A DNA stretch of 7,065 nt from an uncultured Planctomycetaceae bacterium (GTDB lineage Bacteria; Planctomycetota; Planctomycetia; Pirellulales; Thermoguttaceae). This document shows, in pieces, positions 1 through 6,119 of the stretch. The translations under genes and the position numbers were made by a program. The notes under the pieces are model-generated. The model had not been told where the DNA came from. It did not search any database and was given only the letters and a program-made list of their open reading frames with translations. Every line of letters begins with the position of its first letter. Position 1 is the first letter of the stretch. The stretch is taken from positions 1 to 7,065 of the forward strand of contig CAMZHY010000186.1 in the NCBI GenBank assembly GCA_947307005.1, written 5' to 3'.

Positions 1-1
1 C

Positions 2-2017
2 GGCGACGTCGTTGTCAACGCGTACAACACGCTTTCGAGTTACACAGACTGGACAAACGGGGCGAACAACTTGGTCTACAACGCGTCGAAACCGCTCTTT
101 ACGAACGCGGCGGCTGGCGATTATACGCTCGCGAGCGCCTCTCAGGCTCTTGACAAAGGGAATAATCAATACGCTACGGTTGACGACATAGCCGGTTGCA
201 TTCGCATCGTCGGCGGAAGAGTCGACCTTGGCGCTTACGAATATCGTTCACCTGACGAAGATGAACCGCGCTCGACGGTCGTCACGACGAACCTAGACGT
301 CGTCGACGCGTACGACGGCAAGATTTCGCTCCGCGAAGCGATCAATTACGCCGATTCCGGCGCGACGGTTACCTTCGCCGATTCTCTTAAGGGAAGAACG
401 ATCGCGCTCGATCTGGATCGCGGAGATATTGGGATCAGTAAATCCCTGACGATCGACGCGTCCAATCTCTGGAACGCGACGAAGTCTGCGCCGGGGCTGA
501 CGATCAGCGGTCAGAACGCGACGAGAATTCTGTATCTCGACGAAGGCGACGTCGAAATCAACGGGATAACGTTTGCCAACGGCTGTGTGAAATTATCCGA
601 CCTCGACGGTCGCGGCGGCGCTATCTTCAATCGCGGCGCGACGTTGTCGCTCAATAATTGCGTGATTCGCGATAATAAAGCGGAGTATTGCGGCGGCGGA
701 GTATTTTGCGGCAGAGCGGATGACGACGAAGGCGAAACGACTGTCACAACGACGCTTACCAATTGCGTCATAACGAACAATTCCACTAGTGAAAGTTACG
801 GCGGCGGCGGCGGAGTGTTTTCTTCTTACTACAGTGAAACAACGCTAACCGATTGCGTCGTATCGAACAATTCCGCTGGCGAACGGGGCTGTGGCGGCGG
901 AGTGTATTCATATGGCAATTCGGTAATGTCGTTTATCAATTGCGCTATATCGAACAATACTGCATGCGTAGGGGGCGGAGTATGTTCATGTTCCGAGGAA
1001 ACGACGTTTATCAAATGCTCGATAACGAACAATTCTTCTATAGCCGCTAACGACGATAAAGGGGGCGGCGGCGTGTGCTCCCTTGAAGGCGACACAACGC
1101 TTGTCGACTGTCTCGTCGTTGGAAACATTTCCGCCCCCCGAGAAGACGTCCCCGTCGAATGGGGGTGGTCCCAAGGCGGCGGTTTAGTATTCGGAGGAGA
1201 ATCCGCAACGCTCTACAACTGCACGATCTTTGGCAATACGGCGTGTAACGGAGGCGGCGTCTATTTGGACGCGGAAAACTACGACGTCGATTTCACCGCG
1301 TATAATTCGATTATCGCGGGCAACAGCGCGCTAAATTCGAGCGACGAAATCTTTAGCGAACCCTACACTTACTACTCCCACACCTATACCCCTGTCGCGA
1401 ACGCGTACAACACGCTGTCGAGTTACACAGACTGGGACGGCGGCGCAAACAATCTGGTTTACGACGCGTCGAAGCCGCTCTTTACGAACGCGGCGGCGGG
1501 CGATTATACGCTCGCCGCAAACTCGCAGGCGCTCAATAAGGGTAACAACCAGTATGTGCAGACGAGCGCCGACCTTGCGGGGAACGCTCGCATCTCCGGC
1601 GGAACGGTCGACCTTGGCGCTTACGAATATCAGTCCGCAGCAAATCCGGTCGCGCTCGACGCGCCGGTCCTGACCATTGCGGGGATAACGGGGAGGACGA
1701 TCACCGTCGCGTGGGACGCCGTTCCCAACGCGGAGCGGTATAGCCTCTCCTATAAACTCGCCGACAGTTCGACGTGGACGAACATCAACGTCGGGACGAA
1801 CACGAGTTATACGATTACCGGACTCGATCGGAACACTAGCTACGATCTTCGTCTCAAAGCGATCGGCGACGGGGTGAACTACAAGAGCGTCTATTCCGCG
1901 ACCGTCCGCGCTAAGACGACGTCTGCGTCCTCCGCCGTCGTCGATTTCGGCGACGAACTCTTCGACGAACTCGACGAAGAGGATTACGACCTCCTCGCCG
2001 AGAATTTCGTCGCGTAA
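2..2017 (+). CDS. Large secreted beta-helix repeat protein with FN3 domain, 5' partial
   Basis: The frame is open from base 2, so the gene starts upstream and the in-frame TTG at 71 is not its start. It ends in a double stop (TAATAA, 2015-2020). In order it shows: the end of a module closing in DLGAYEY (to about 244), the pattern of choice-of-anchor-Q proteins; a CSLREA-like segment (ISLREAINYAD, about 323-355); a right-handed parallel beta-helix (about 500-1330) whose rungs follow C-x-I-x-N-N-S then GGGV; a second module end in DLGAYEY (to about 1627); a fibronectin type III domain (about 1650-1920) with WDAVPNAERY and a TxYxITGLDRNTSYDLRLKAI core; and an acidic tail ending AENFVA. Such proteins are usually secreted and act as adhesins or carbohydrate-binding surface proteins, but no catalytic residues are recognisable and the substrate is unknown. 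No signal peptide can be seen because the N-terminus is missing. The class is secure; the exact role is not. Confidence 0.85.
   Translation, partial: GDVVVNAYNTLSSYTDWTNGANNLVYNASKPLFTNAAAGDYTLASASQALDKGNNQYATVDDIAGCIRIVGGRVDLGAYEYRSPDEDEPRSTVVTTNLDVVDAYDGKISLREAINYADSGATVTFADSLKGRTIALDLDRGDIGISKSLTIDASNLWNATKSAPGLTISGQNATRILYLDEGDVEINGITFANGCVKLSDLDGRGGAIFNRGATLSLNNCVIRDNKAEYCGGGVFCGRADDDEGETTVTTTLTNCVITNNSTSESYGGGGGVFSSYYSETTLTDCVVSNNSAGERGCGGGVYSYGNSVMSFINCAISNNTACVGGGVCSCSEETTFIKCSITNNSSIAANDDKGGGGVCSLEGDTTLVDCLVVGNISAPREDVPVEWGWSQGGGLVFGGESATLYNCTIFGNTACNGGGVYLDAENYDVDFTAYNSIIAGNSALNSSDEIFSEPYTYYSHTYTPVANAYNTLSSYTDWDGGANNLVYDASKPLFTNAAAGDYTLAANSQALNKGNNQYVQTSADLAGNARISGGTVDLGAYEYQSAANPVALDAPVLTIAGITGRTITVAWDAVPNAERYSLSYKLADSSTWTNINVGTNTSYTITGLDRNTSYDLRLKAIGDGVNYKSVYSATVRAKTTSASSAVVDFGDELFDELDEEDYDLLAENFVA
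18..244 (+). repeat. Module-end repeat, copy 1
   Basis: This stretch encodes NAYNTLSSYTDW through DLGAYEY and matches 1401-1630 closely at both DNA and protein level. Long runs are identical, for example around CTCTTTACGAACGCGGCGGC and GTCGACCTTGGCGCTTACGA. Copy 1 is about 227 bases and copy 2 about 230, offset by 1383 to 1386 bases. It marks the boundary of a module about 1.4 kb long. Confidence 0.9.
659..1330 (+). repeat. Beta-helix rungs, eight degenerate coding repeats
   Basis: The rungs begin at codons 659, 764, 854, 941, 1016, 1109, 1220 and 1307, so spacing runs from 25 to 37 residues. The first seven start with Cys in patterns such as CVITNNS, CAISNNT and CTIFGNT; the eighth has Ser in the Cys position. 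Most rungs continue with a Gly-rich GGGV turn and a TTL or TTF strand. This is the regular side-chain stacking expected of a right-handed parallel beta-helix. Confidence 0.85.
1401..1630 (+). repeat. Module-end repeat, copy 2
   Basis: Second copy of the unit at 18-244, ending in the same VDLGAYEY. Differences cluster in a few codons (TNGAN versus DGGAN; ATVDDIAGCIRIVGG versus QTSADLAGNARISGG), consistent with duplication followed by limited drift. Confidence 0.9.
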
Positions 2018-2054
2018 TAACGCCGACGTCTAAACGTTGAATCAACGAACGCCC

Positions 2055-2090
2055 CCTCGTCGTCGCATAAGCGTCGACGAGGTTTTTTTT
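2055..2090 (+). terminator. Intrinsic terminator after the beta-helix gene
   Basis: CCTCGTCG (2055-2062) pairs with CGACGAGG (2075-2082). After a single T-T mismatch, CGC (2064-2066) pairs with GCG (2071-2073) around an ATAA loop. Eight T follow directly at 2083-2090. It lies 38 bases past the stop and insulates infA from the upstream gene. Confidence 0.9.
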
Positions 2091-2102
2091 ATGTTCGCGC
2101 AA

Positions 2103-2114
2103 GGCGACGTCGCC
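2103..2114. repeat. Palindrome GGCGACGTCGCC, copy 1 of the GCGACGTCGC site
   Basis: A perfect 12-bp palindrome between the terminator and the infA promoter. Its 10-bp core (2104-2113) recurs at 2603-2612 and 2904-2913. A role as an operator is only a guess. Confidence 0.4.
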
Positions 2115-2171
2115 GCCCAAGCGTTTTCACGCGATATGAGACGCTCCCCGGACGCGGCGCTTTTCGCCCTC

Positions 2172-2200
2172 TTGTCAAAATTAGCGCAGCGCGTTATAAT
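2172..2200 (+). promoter_or_regulatory. Sigma-70-type promoter for infA
   Basis: TTGTCA at 2172-2177 and a perfect TATAAT at 2195-2200 are separated by 17 bases. Transcription would begin near 2207, giving a leader of roughly 154 nt before the infA start. It sits after a terminator and before a housekeeping gene, which supports the call. Confidence 0.8.
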
Positions 2201-2265
2201 GACAGGAAGTCTTTTTTTCAGAAACGCGTCGCGCCAGGTATCGTCGCGACGGTCTCGAACGGGGA

Positions 2266-2313
2266 CGTCGGCGGGCAAGTTTTCGCGCGCATGGTTCCGC
2301 GCCCCTGCCGACG
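2266..2313 (+). other. Predicted hairpin in the infA leader
   Basis: CGTCGGC (2266-2272) pairs with GCCGACG (2307-2313). Inside it, GGGC (2273-2276) pairs with GCCC (2301-2304), leaving a two-base bulge at 2305-2306 and a large GC-rich loop. No T run follows, so it is not a terminator. It could affect mRNA stability or translation, but the GC-rich background makes chance pairing common. Confidence 0.35.
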
Positions 2314-2360
2314 CTACGGACTACGACAGGTTACATACGGTTTGCCATAGGACAACGGTC

Positions 2361-2597
2361 ATGAACGACAGAGATCAGAAAACAAAAGAAGAAGCGATCG
2401 AACTTCAGGGAACGGTTACGGAAGAAGTGCGCGGAGCGTTCCGCGTCAAGATCGACGACATGGAACACACGGTTCTGTGCCGTCTCGCGGGCAAGATGCG
2501 TAAATTCAAAATCCGCGTCGTGCCGGGCGATCACGTTCGCATCGAGATCAGCCCGTACGATATGGATCGCGGCCGCATCGTCTTCCGCGACCGCTAG
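2361..2597 (+). CDS. infA: Translation initiation factor IF-1
   Basis: A 78-residue protein, slightly longer than the usual 72 or so because of a charged N-terminus (MNDRDQKTKEEA). It has the hallmarks of IF-1, a single S1/OB-fold domain: IELQGTV, FRVKI, LAGKMRKFKIRVVPGDHVRIE and the C-terminal SPYDMDRGRIVFR. IF-1 binds the A site of the 30S subunit and works with IF-2 and IF-3 during initiation in the cytoplasm. The ATG at 2361 is chosen because AGGA at 2349-2352 lies 8 bases upstream and the IF-1 homology begins just after it. The frame stays open back to 2037, but that part crosses a terminator and a promoter and is not coding. The gene stands alone, with its own promoter, rather than beside rpmJ or rpsM as in many bacteria. 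Confidence 0.96.
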   Translation: MNDRDQKTKEEAIELQGTVTEEVRGAFRVKIDDMEHTVLCRLAGKMRKFKIRVVPGDHVRIEISPYDMDRGRIVFRDR

Positions 2598-2600
2598 TCC

Positions 2601-2614
2601 CCGCGACGTCGCGG
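2601..2614. repeat. Palindrome CCGCGACGTCGCGG, copy 2, at the end of infA
   Basis: It lies inside an 18-bp perfect palindrome (2599-2616) that begins two bases after the infA stop. In RNA it would fold into a very strong hairpin, but no T run follows, so it is not a standard intrinsic terminator. It may protect the 3' end of the infA mRNA or be a protein-binding site. The same 14 bases recur at 2902-2915. Confidence 0.5.
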
Positions 2615-2901
2615 GGGACGGTATTCGCCTCATGGCGCGTAATAACGCTCAAGCGCGCTAAGGCGAAACCTCTAGGTCCGCGCTCGTTGGCGCGGACGCC
2701 CTGTTCAGAATTCTTTCAAAGCGACTGCGGAGAGGCGCGGTCTGAGGCGCCCTTAGTATCTCTCCCCCAAAAGCAGAATATTGCCGCGGCTTTCTCAGGG
2801 ACGCGTCGTTGGGCGGTTTGACCGCGTTTAACCGAGCTTTGTTCAAATTGGCCAAACGCTTTGAATAGAACAAGCGACGCCGAGAGCGGCGTGAATCGTC
2901 T

Positions 2902-2915
2902 CCGCGACGTCGCGG
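2902..2915. repeat. Palindrome CCGCGACGTCGCGG, copy 3, upstream of the lipoprotein promoter
   Basis: Identical over 14 bases to 2601-2614 and ending 10 bases before the -35 box at 2926. That position suits an operator or activator site. Its function is inferred only from position and symmetry. Confidence 0.45.
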
Positions 2916-2925
2916 CGAATTAATA

Positions 2926-2954
2926 TTGACGCGACTTTTAAAATCGCCTATCCT
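2926..2954 (+). promoter_or_regulatory. Sigma-70-type promoter for the lipoprotein gene
   Basis: TTGACG at 2926-2931 and TATCCT at 2949-2954 are 17 bases apart. The start of transcription would be near 2961, leaving about 57 nt of leader. The stretch before it is AT-rich (TTAATATTGAC) against a GC-rich background. Confidence 0.7.
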
Positions 2955-2959
2955 CCTCC

Positions 2960-2991
2960 CGAGCGTCTCTCGGCGCTCGTATTTTGAGACG
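2960..2991 (+). other. Two mutually exclusive small hairpins in the lipoprotein leader
   Basis: CGAGCG (2960-2965) can pair with CGCTCG (2974-2979), and the overlapping CGTCTC (2964-2969) can pair with GAGACG (2986-2991). Both cannot form together. The stems are only 6 bp, so this may be chance. Confidence 0.25.
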
Positions 2992-3017
2992 ATCAACGCA
3001 AAACGATAGGCGGAGCG

Positions 3018-4955
3018 ATGCGATCCGTAACGACTTTAATATTGATTCTAGCGACGCTCCTCGCGGTCGGCTGCTCGAAAAAGGTCCCGCAGGATCCTTA
3101 TAAAGAGCAGCAGCGCAAGGTGCTCATGAACAAAGGACGGCTCGTGCAAGACCTTGCGCGACCCGCAAACGTTCACGCTGCGAAAATCGAAAGCGCGACG
3201 CTCGTTCGAGGTCTGCGCGGAACCGGCGCCGACGAGCCGCCTTCCTCGTATCAGCAGCTCGTTCTCAACGATTTAAGTCGCGACATAGAAAAAAAGCGAA
3301 CGGCGAAATCTGAAATCGCGTCTCTCAACACGGCGATCGTTCTTCTAGAGACCATCGTGCCCCCCGGCGCCCGAAAAGGCGATCGACTCGACGCGAAGAT
3401 TAAACTCCCGCCCGGCTCCGAAGCTTCCAGCATTCAGAACGGCTACGTCGAAGACGCCGAAATGTATCAATACATGACGGCGGACATCATCCGCCGCGGC
3501 TACGTCCTCGGGGTCGCGAACGGTTTCGTTACGCTCGATCCGAATCTCATCGAAAACAACAGCCCCATCGCTTACAAAGAAGGTAAAATCATCGGCGGCG
3601 CGGTCGTCGCGAGGTCGCGCCCCATCTGGCTTGAAATCAAGGAAGACGAACGCTCCGCCGGCGTCGCGCAGCGAATCGAAGACGTCATTAACAAGCGGTT
3701 CAGCTATACGAAGCCGGGCTACGCGGGCAAGAAGAAGGTCGCGGAAGCGAAGGCGGGCGCGGCGCGAATCAATCTCGAAGTGCCCGAGGAATATCGCGAC
3801 AACGTCATTCGTTACGTGAACGTCGTTCTCGCGATCTCGTTCTACGAGACGGCGGACGAGCTGAACGAACGCGTCGATCGCCTCGCGCAGCAGCTTCTGG
3901 AGCCGGAATCGTCTGAATTCGCGTCGCTGCAGCTCGAAGCGATCGGTTCGAGCAACGCGAAAGTTCTCGACGCGATTAGGCGCGGATTAGACTCGCCGAA
4001 CGACGCCGTGCGCTTTAATTCCGCGATCACGTCGGCGTACTTCAACGTCCGGCAGGATCGTCAGAAAACGGCGAAGATTCTCGCCGAGTTCGCGCGAACG
4101 AACGCGACCTATCGCCCCGCCGCGCTCGCGACGCTCGGCGTCTCCATGAAGACGTCCTTCGACGTCGACTCGGAACTCCGCAAGCTCCTCAGCGAGCAGA
4201 ATATCGAAACGCGATACGGCGCGTTTCGCGCGCTCTGGACGCGCAATCCGACCGATTACATGATCCAGGGCGAAAACATGGCGGACCAGTTCAGCTATCA
4301 TTGTCTCAACTGCGGCGGCTCGCCTTACGTCCACGTTTCCGAAAGCTCTCGACCCGAGATCGTCCTCTTTAACTCCGACGCGATCTATCTCCAAGGCGCC
4401 GTCGAAATCGAAGCGAACCCGAGACTCACGATTCGCGCCGACGAGGACGGAATCGTCGTCAAAGAGTACGCGGCGGGAGACGGAATCGACGAACAGCGCC
4501 GCGTGAGCTATAAGGTCGACGACGTCGTTCGCGCGATCGTCGAACTCGGCGGAACTTACCCCGACGTCGTCTCCTTCCTCACGCAGGCGAAAACGAAAAA
4601 ATTCCTCTATGCGACGAGCGACTCCGGTCAGACGACGGAATGTCCCCTCGCAATCGACGCGCTTCCCGGCGCGAAGGTCTCAAGCTTCAAGAGGATTCGC
4701 GACGTCGAGGCGGTCGTCAAACGCGAAGAGGCGCGCGAAAAAGCCGAACGCAAAGCGAAGAAAGAACCCTCGATGTGGTCGTCTTGGTTCAAGAAGAAGG
4801 ATGAATCGAGCGAATTCAACCTCGACGAATTCGACGCCGTCAACGGCGGAGACGTCGAATCGGCGACGGGAACGTTCGACGGCGAAACGCCCGACGTCTC
4901 GTCGAACGACGATAGCGACCGCTCCGAAGAATTCAGTCTCAACGAAGACGAATAA
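3018..4955 (+). CDS. Lipoprotein with FlgI (P-ring)-like domain and HEAT-like repeats
   Basis: A 645-residue protein. It opens with a lipoprotein signal peptide: hydrophobic residues 7-17 and a lipobox ending in Cys19 (LLAVGC), followed by Ser, which suggests outer-membrane retention. Residues about 55-275 resemble FlgI, the flagellar P-ring protein: LVRGLRGTG, a VPPGARKGDRLDAKIKLPP segment like FlgI's PPFA-x-PGxRIDV, an NGFVTLD region, then IEDVINKRF and INLEVPEEYRDN. Residues about 283-410 are helical and repeat-like, HEAT-style (LQLEAIGSSNAKVLDAI). Residues 411-560 form an unrecognised domain with a CxxC pair (Cys429, Cys432). The tail from about 570 has a basic, Ala/Lys-rich stretch and then a disordered acidic end. 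GGCGGAG just before the ATG at 3018 is the ribosome site. No flagellar gene is nearby, so it may have an envelope role rather than a basal-body role. It is transcribed alone, from the promoter at 2926 to the terminator at 4992. Confidence 0.75.
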   Translation: MRSVTTLILILATLLAVGCSKKVPQDPYKEQQRKVLMNKGRLVQDLARPANVHAAKIESATLVRGLRGTGADEPPSSYQQLVLNDLSRDIEKKRTAKSEIASLNTAIVLLETIVPPGARKGDRLDAKIKLPPGSEASSIQNGYVEDAEMYQYMTADIIRRGYVLGVANGFVTLDPNLIENNSPIAYKEGKIIGGAVVARSRPIWLEIKEDERSAGVAQRIEDVINKRFSYTKPGYAGKKKVAEAKAGAARINLEVPEEYRDNVIRYVNVVLAISFYETADELNERVDRLAQQLLEPESSEFASLQLEAIGSSNAKVLDAIRRGLDSPNDAVRFNSAITSAYFNVRQDRQKTAKILAEFARTNATYRPAALATLGVSMKTSFDVDSELRKLLSEQNIETRYGAFRALWTRNPTDYMIQGENMADQFSYHCLNCGGSPYVHVSESSRPEIVLFNSDAIYLQGAVEIEANPRLTIRADEDGIVVKEYAAGDGIDEQRRVSYKVDDVVRAIVELGGTYPDVVSFLTQAKTKKFLYATSDSGQTTECPLAIDALPGAKVSSFKRIRDVEAVVKREEAREKAERKAKKEPSMWSSWFKKKDESSEFNLDEFDAVNGGDVESATGTFDGETPDVSSNDDSDRSEEFSLNEDE

Positions 4956-4991
4956 CCTCCGATTCGGCGCCCTCGTCGAATCGCAAAACGC

Positions 4992-5042
4992 AAAAAAAAA
5001 CGACCGCGCGAGACGGAAACGTCCGACGCGGTCGTTTTTTTT
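4992..5042. terminator. Symmetrical, probably bidirectional intrinsic terminator
   Basis: Nine A (4992-5000) precede CGACCGCG (5001-5008), which pairs with CGCGGTCG (5027-5034), followed by eight T (5035-5042). An inner GACG (5012-5015) / CGTC (5020-5023) stem is capped by a GAAA tetraloop. The A and T runs let it work on either strand. It ends the lipoprotein transcript 36 bases past the stop. Confidence 0.93.
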
Positions 5043-5160
5043 GCGTAAGAATCTCTCGGAAACTTCGTCTTTCTCGCGCCTCGATTTCGCCCGACGCGAC
5101 TCGTTCGCCGCTGGAAATGAAAAAGAACGGCGGCGTTTCAAGCAATGGAAAAGAAAAGCG

Positions 5161-5188
5161 TTGACAGTCGCGCCGCGCCCGTTAAACT
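5161..5188 (+). promoter_or_regulatory. Promoter of the kinase-PqqD-peptidase-nucleotidyltransferase operon
   Basis: A perfect TTGACA at 5161-5166 is followed after 16 bases by TAAACT (5183-5188) in a short AT-rich patch. Transcription would begin near 5195, giving a leader of about 130 nt. The -10 box is less certain than the -35. Confidence 0.65.
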
Positions 5189-5194
5189 TTAAAT

Positions 5195-5327
5195 GAAGGC
5201 GCGGACGCGCCGTTTTGGCATGCGATAGCAGTCGCCCGTCGGACGACGGAATAGGTTCTCGTCTTCCGTCGGTAGTTTGGCCCGACGCCGCCGTCGGCGT
5301 CTTTACCGTCAATCGTAGGGGGAACGC
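5195..5327 (+). other. Structured leader before the HprK-like gene
   Basis: No convincing peptide is encoded here. Short stems are possible: GGCGC (5198-5202) with GCGCC (5207-5211), followed by GTTTT; CCGTC (5236-5240) with GACGG (5245-5249); and either CCGACG (5282-5287) with CGTCGG (5292-5297) or GACGCC (5284-5289) with GGCGTC (5296-5301). A very strong ribosome site, AGGGGG at 5317-5322, closes the leader. No known riboswitch is recognisable. Confidence 0.3.
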
Positions 5328-6065
5328 GTGGAGGATTTTGTCGTCGAACTTGCCGAAACGCCGGTTAGAATCCGATGTTGGTTTGAAGCGAACAGGCTCT
5401 TTCTCCAAGATTACGTAAGCGATAAAGAGCCGCTCTTTACCGTCGAACCGACGGCGGACGACCTAGCGAGAACGCAGGCGGATTTTTACCAAATGGACCG
5501 CGCCAACGGACTGCCGCCGCATCGACGTCCCGAGTCCTTCCTCGAAAACAACGCGATTCACGCGCTCCTCGCGGAAGGACTGGTAAAATTCGACGCGCTG
5601 CTAACGCACGGTTCGGCGCTGTGCATGGACGGTCGAGCTTATATTTTCACCGCACCGAGCGGAACGGGCAAAAGCACGCACGCGAGTTTGTGGCGCAAAG
5701 CTTTCGGCGACCGCGTCTGGACGGTCAACGACGACAAGCCTTTTTTGCGAATCAAAGAGGACGGGGTTGCGGTCTACGGCACGCCGTGGGACGGCAAAAG
5801 TCATCTGAGCCGCAACGCTTCCGCGCCGCTGAAGGCCGTCGTTTGGCTGACGCGCGACGTCGTCAACCACATCGAGCCGATGAGTAAAGCGGAAGTTTTC
5901 CCCGCGCTAATGAGTCAATGTTTCGCGTCGAAGATTCCCGCGACGATGAAGCGAATTCTTGAACTGGAGAAAACCCTGCTGAGCGCGGCGGAGTTTTATA
6001 AGTTAGGTTGCAATATGGACCCGGAAGCGGCGATCGTCGCCTACGAAGGAATGAACGCCCAATAG
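5328..6065 (+). CDS. PEPCK/HPr-kinase-like ATP-binding protein
   Basis: A 245-residue cytoplasmic protein of the P-loop family that resembles both HPr kinase and ATP-type PEP carboxykinase. The Walker A motif is APSGTGKST (residues 109-117, Lys115), followed by HASLW. Asp135 and Asp136 in VNDDKPFL are the likely metal-binding acidic pair. YGTPWDGKSHL (150-160) and the C-terminal CNMDPEAAIVAYEGM are features I associate with uncharacterised kinase-like proteins encoded beside PqqD and S24/S26 genes in gut Firmicutes. The N-terminal 90 residues are less conserved. The GTG at 5328 is the start because AGGGGG sits 5 bases upstream. It is the first gene of the operon; pqqD-like follows after 54 bases. 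By analogy with lasso-peptide kinases it might phosphorylate a peptide, but the substrate is unknown. A true HPr kinase or PEPCK is unlikely given its size and neighbours. Confidence 0.82.
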   Translation: MEDFVVELAETPVRIRCWFEANRLFLQDYVSDKEPLFTVEPTADDLARTQADFYQMDRANGLPPHRRPESFLENNAIHALLAEGLVKFDALLTHGSALCMDGRAYIFTAPSGTGKSTHASLWRKAFGDRVWTVNDDKPFLRIKEDGVAVYGTPWDGKSHLSRNASAPLKAVVWLTRDVVNHIEPMSKAEVFPALMSQCFASKIPATMKRILELEKTLLSAAEFYKLGCNMDPEAAIVAYEGMNAQ

Positions 6066-6119
6066 ACGCGAAAGAACGTTAGAACGCGGACGCGACGCGC
6101 CCGCGATAAGGATGCGACC

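Larger units (their letters stand above)
2598..2925. other. Intergenic region without a credible gene; several hairpins
   Basis: No reading frame on either strand looks like a protein: the one longer frame (2658-2996, minus strand) is Arg- and Ser-rich, has no recognisable domain and runs through the next gene's promoter. Structures seen are the palindrome at 2599-2616; an imperfect stem with arms TTCGCCT (2624-2630) and AGGCGAA (2661-2667); an 8-bp stem GTCCGCGC (2676-2683) with GCGCGGAC (2690-2697); a short stem at 2813-2825; a 6-bp stem ACGCCG (2877-2882) with CGGCGT (2887-2892); and the palindrome at 2902-2915. None carries a T run. No tRNA or known riboswitch is recognisable. Confidence 0.6.

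Noticed and set aside
71..2017. TTG at 71 as the true start of the beta-helix protein
   Set aside because: The frame is open to base 2 and the residues before it match the second repeat copy, so coding continues upstream.
2037..2360. N-terminal extension of IF-1 to a 186-residue protein
   Set aside because: It would start at TTG before an intrinsic terminator and run across a consensus promoter; IF-1 homology and a ribosome site start at 2361.
2658..2996. Minus-strand open frame of 112 codons between infA and the lipoprotein gene
   Set aside because: Low-complexity Arg/Ser-rich product, no recognisable domain, and it covers the + strand promoter.
4609..5196. Plus-strand open frame of 195 codons in another phase
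   Set aside because: It is Arg/Ser/Lys-rich, overlaps the lipoprotein 3' end and runs through the terminator: a shadow frame of GC-rich DNA.
5193..5228. Eleven-codon frame (MKARTRRFGMR) as a peptide precursor
   Set aside because: It begins at or before the expected transcript start, has no ribosome site and lacks precursor features.
4680..5408. Minus-strand open frame of 242 codons
   Set aside because: It is Arg-, Phe- and Ser-rich with no domain, and spans the bidirectional terminator, an operon promoter and parts of two genes.
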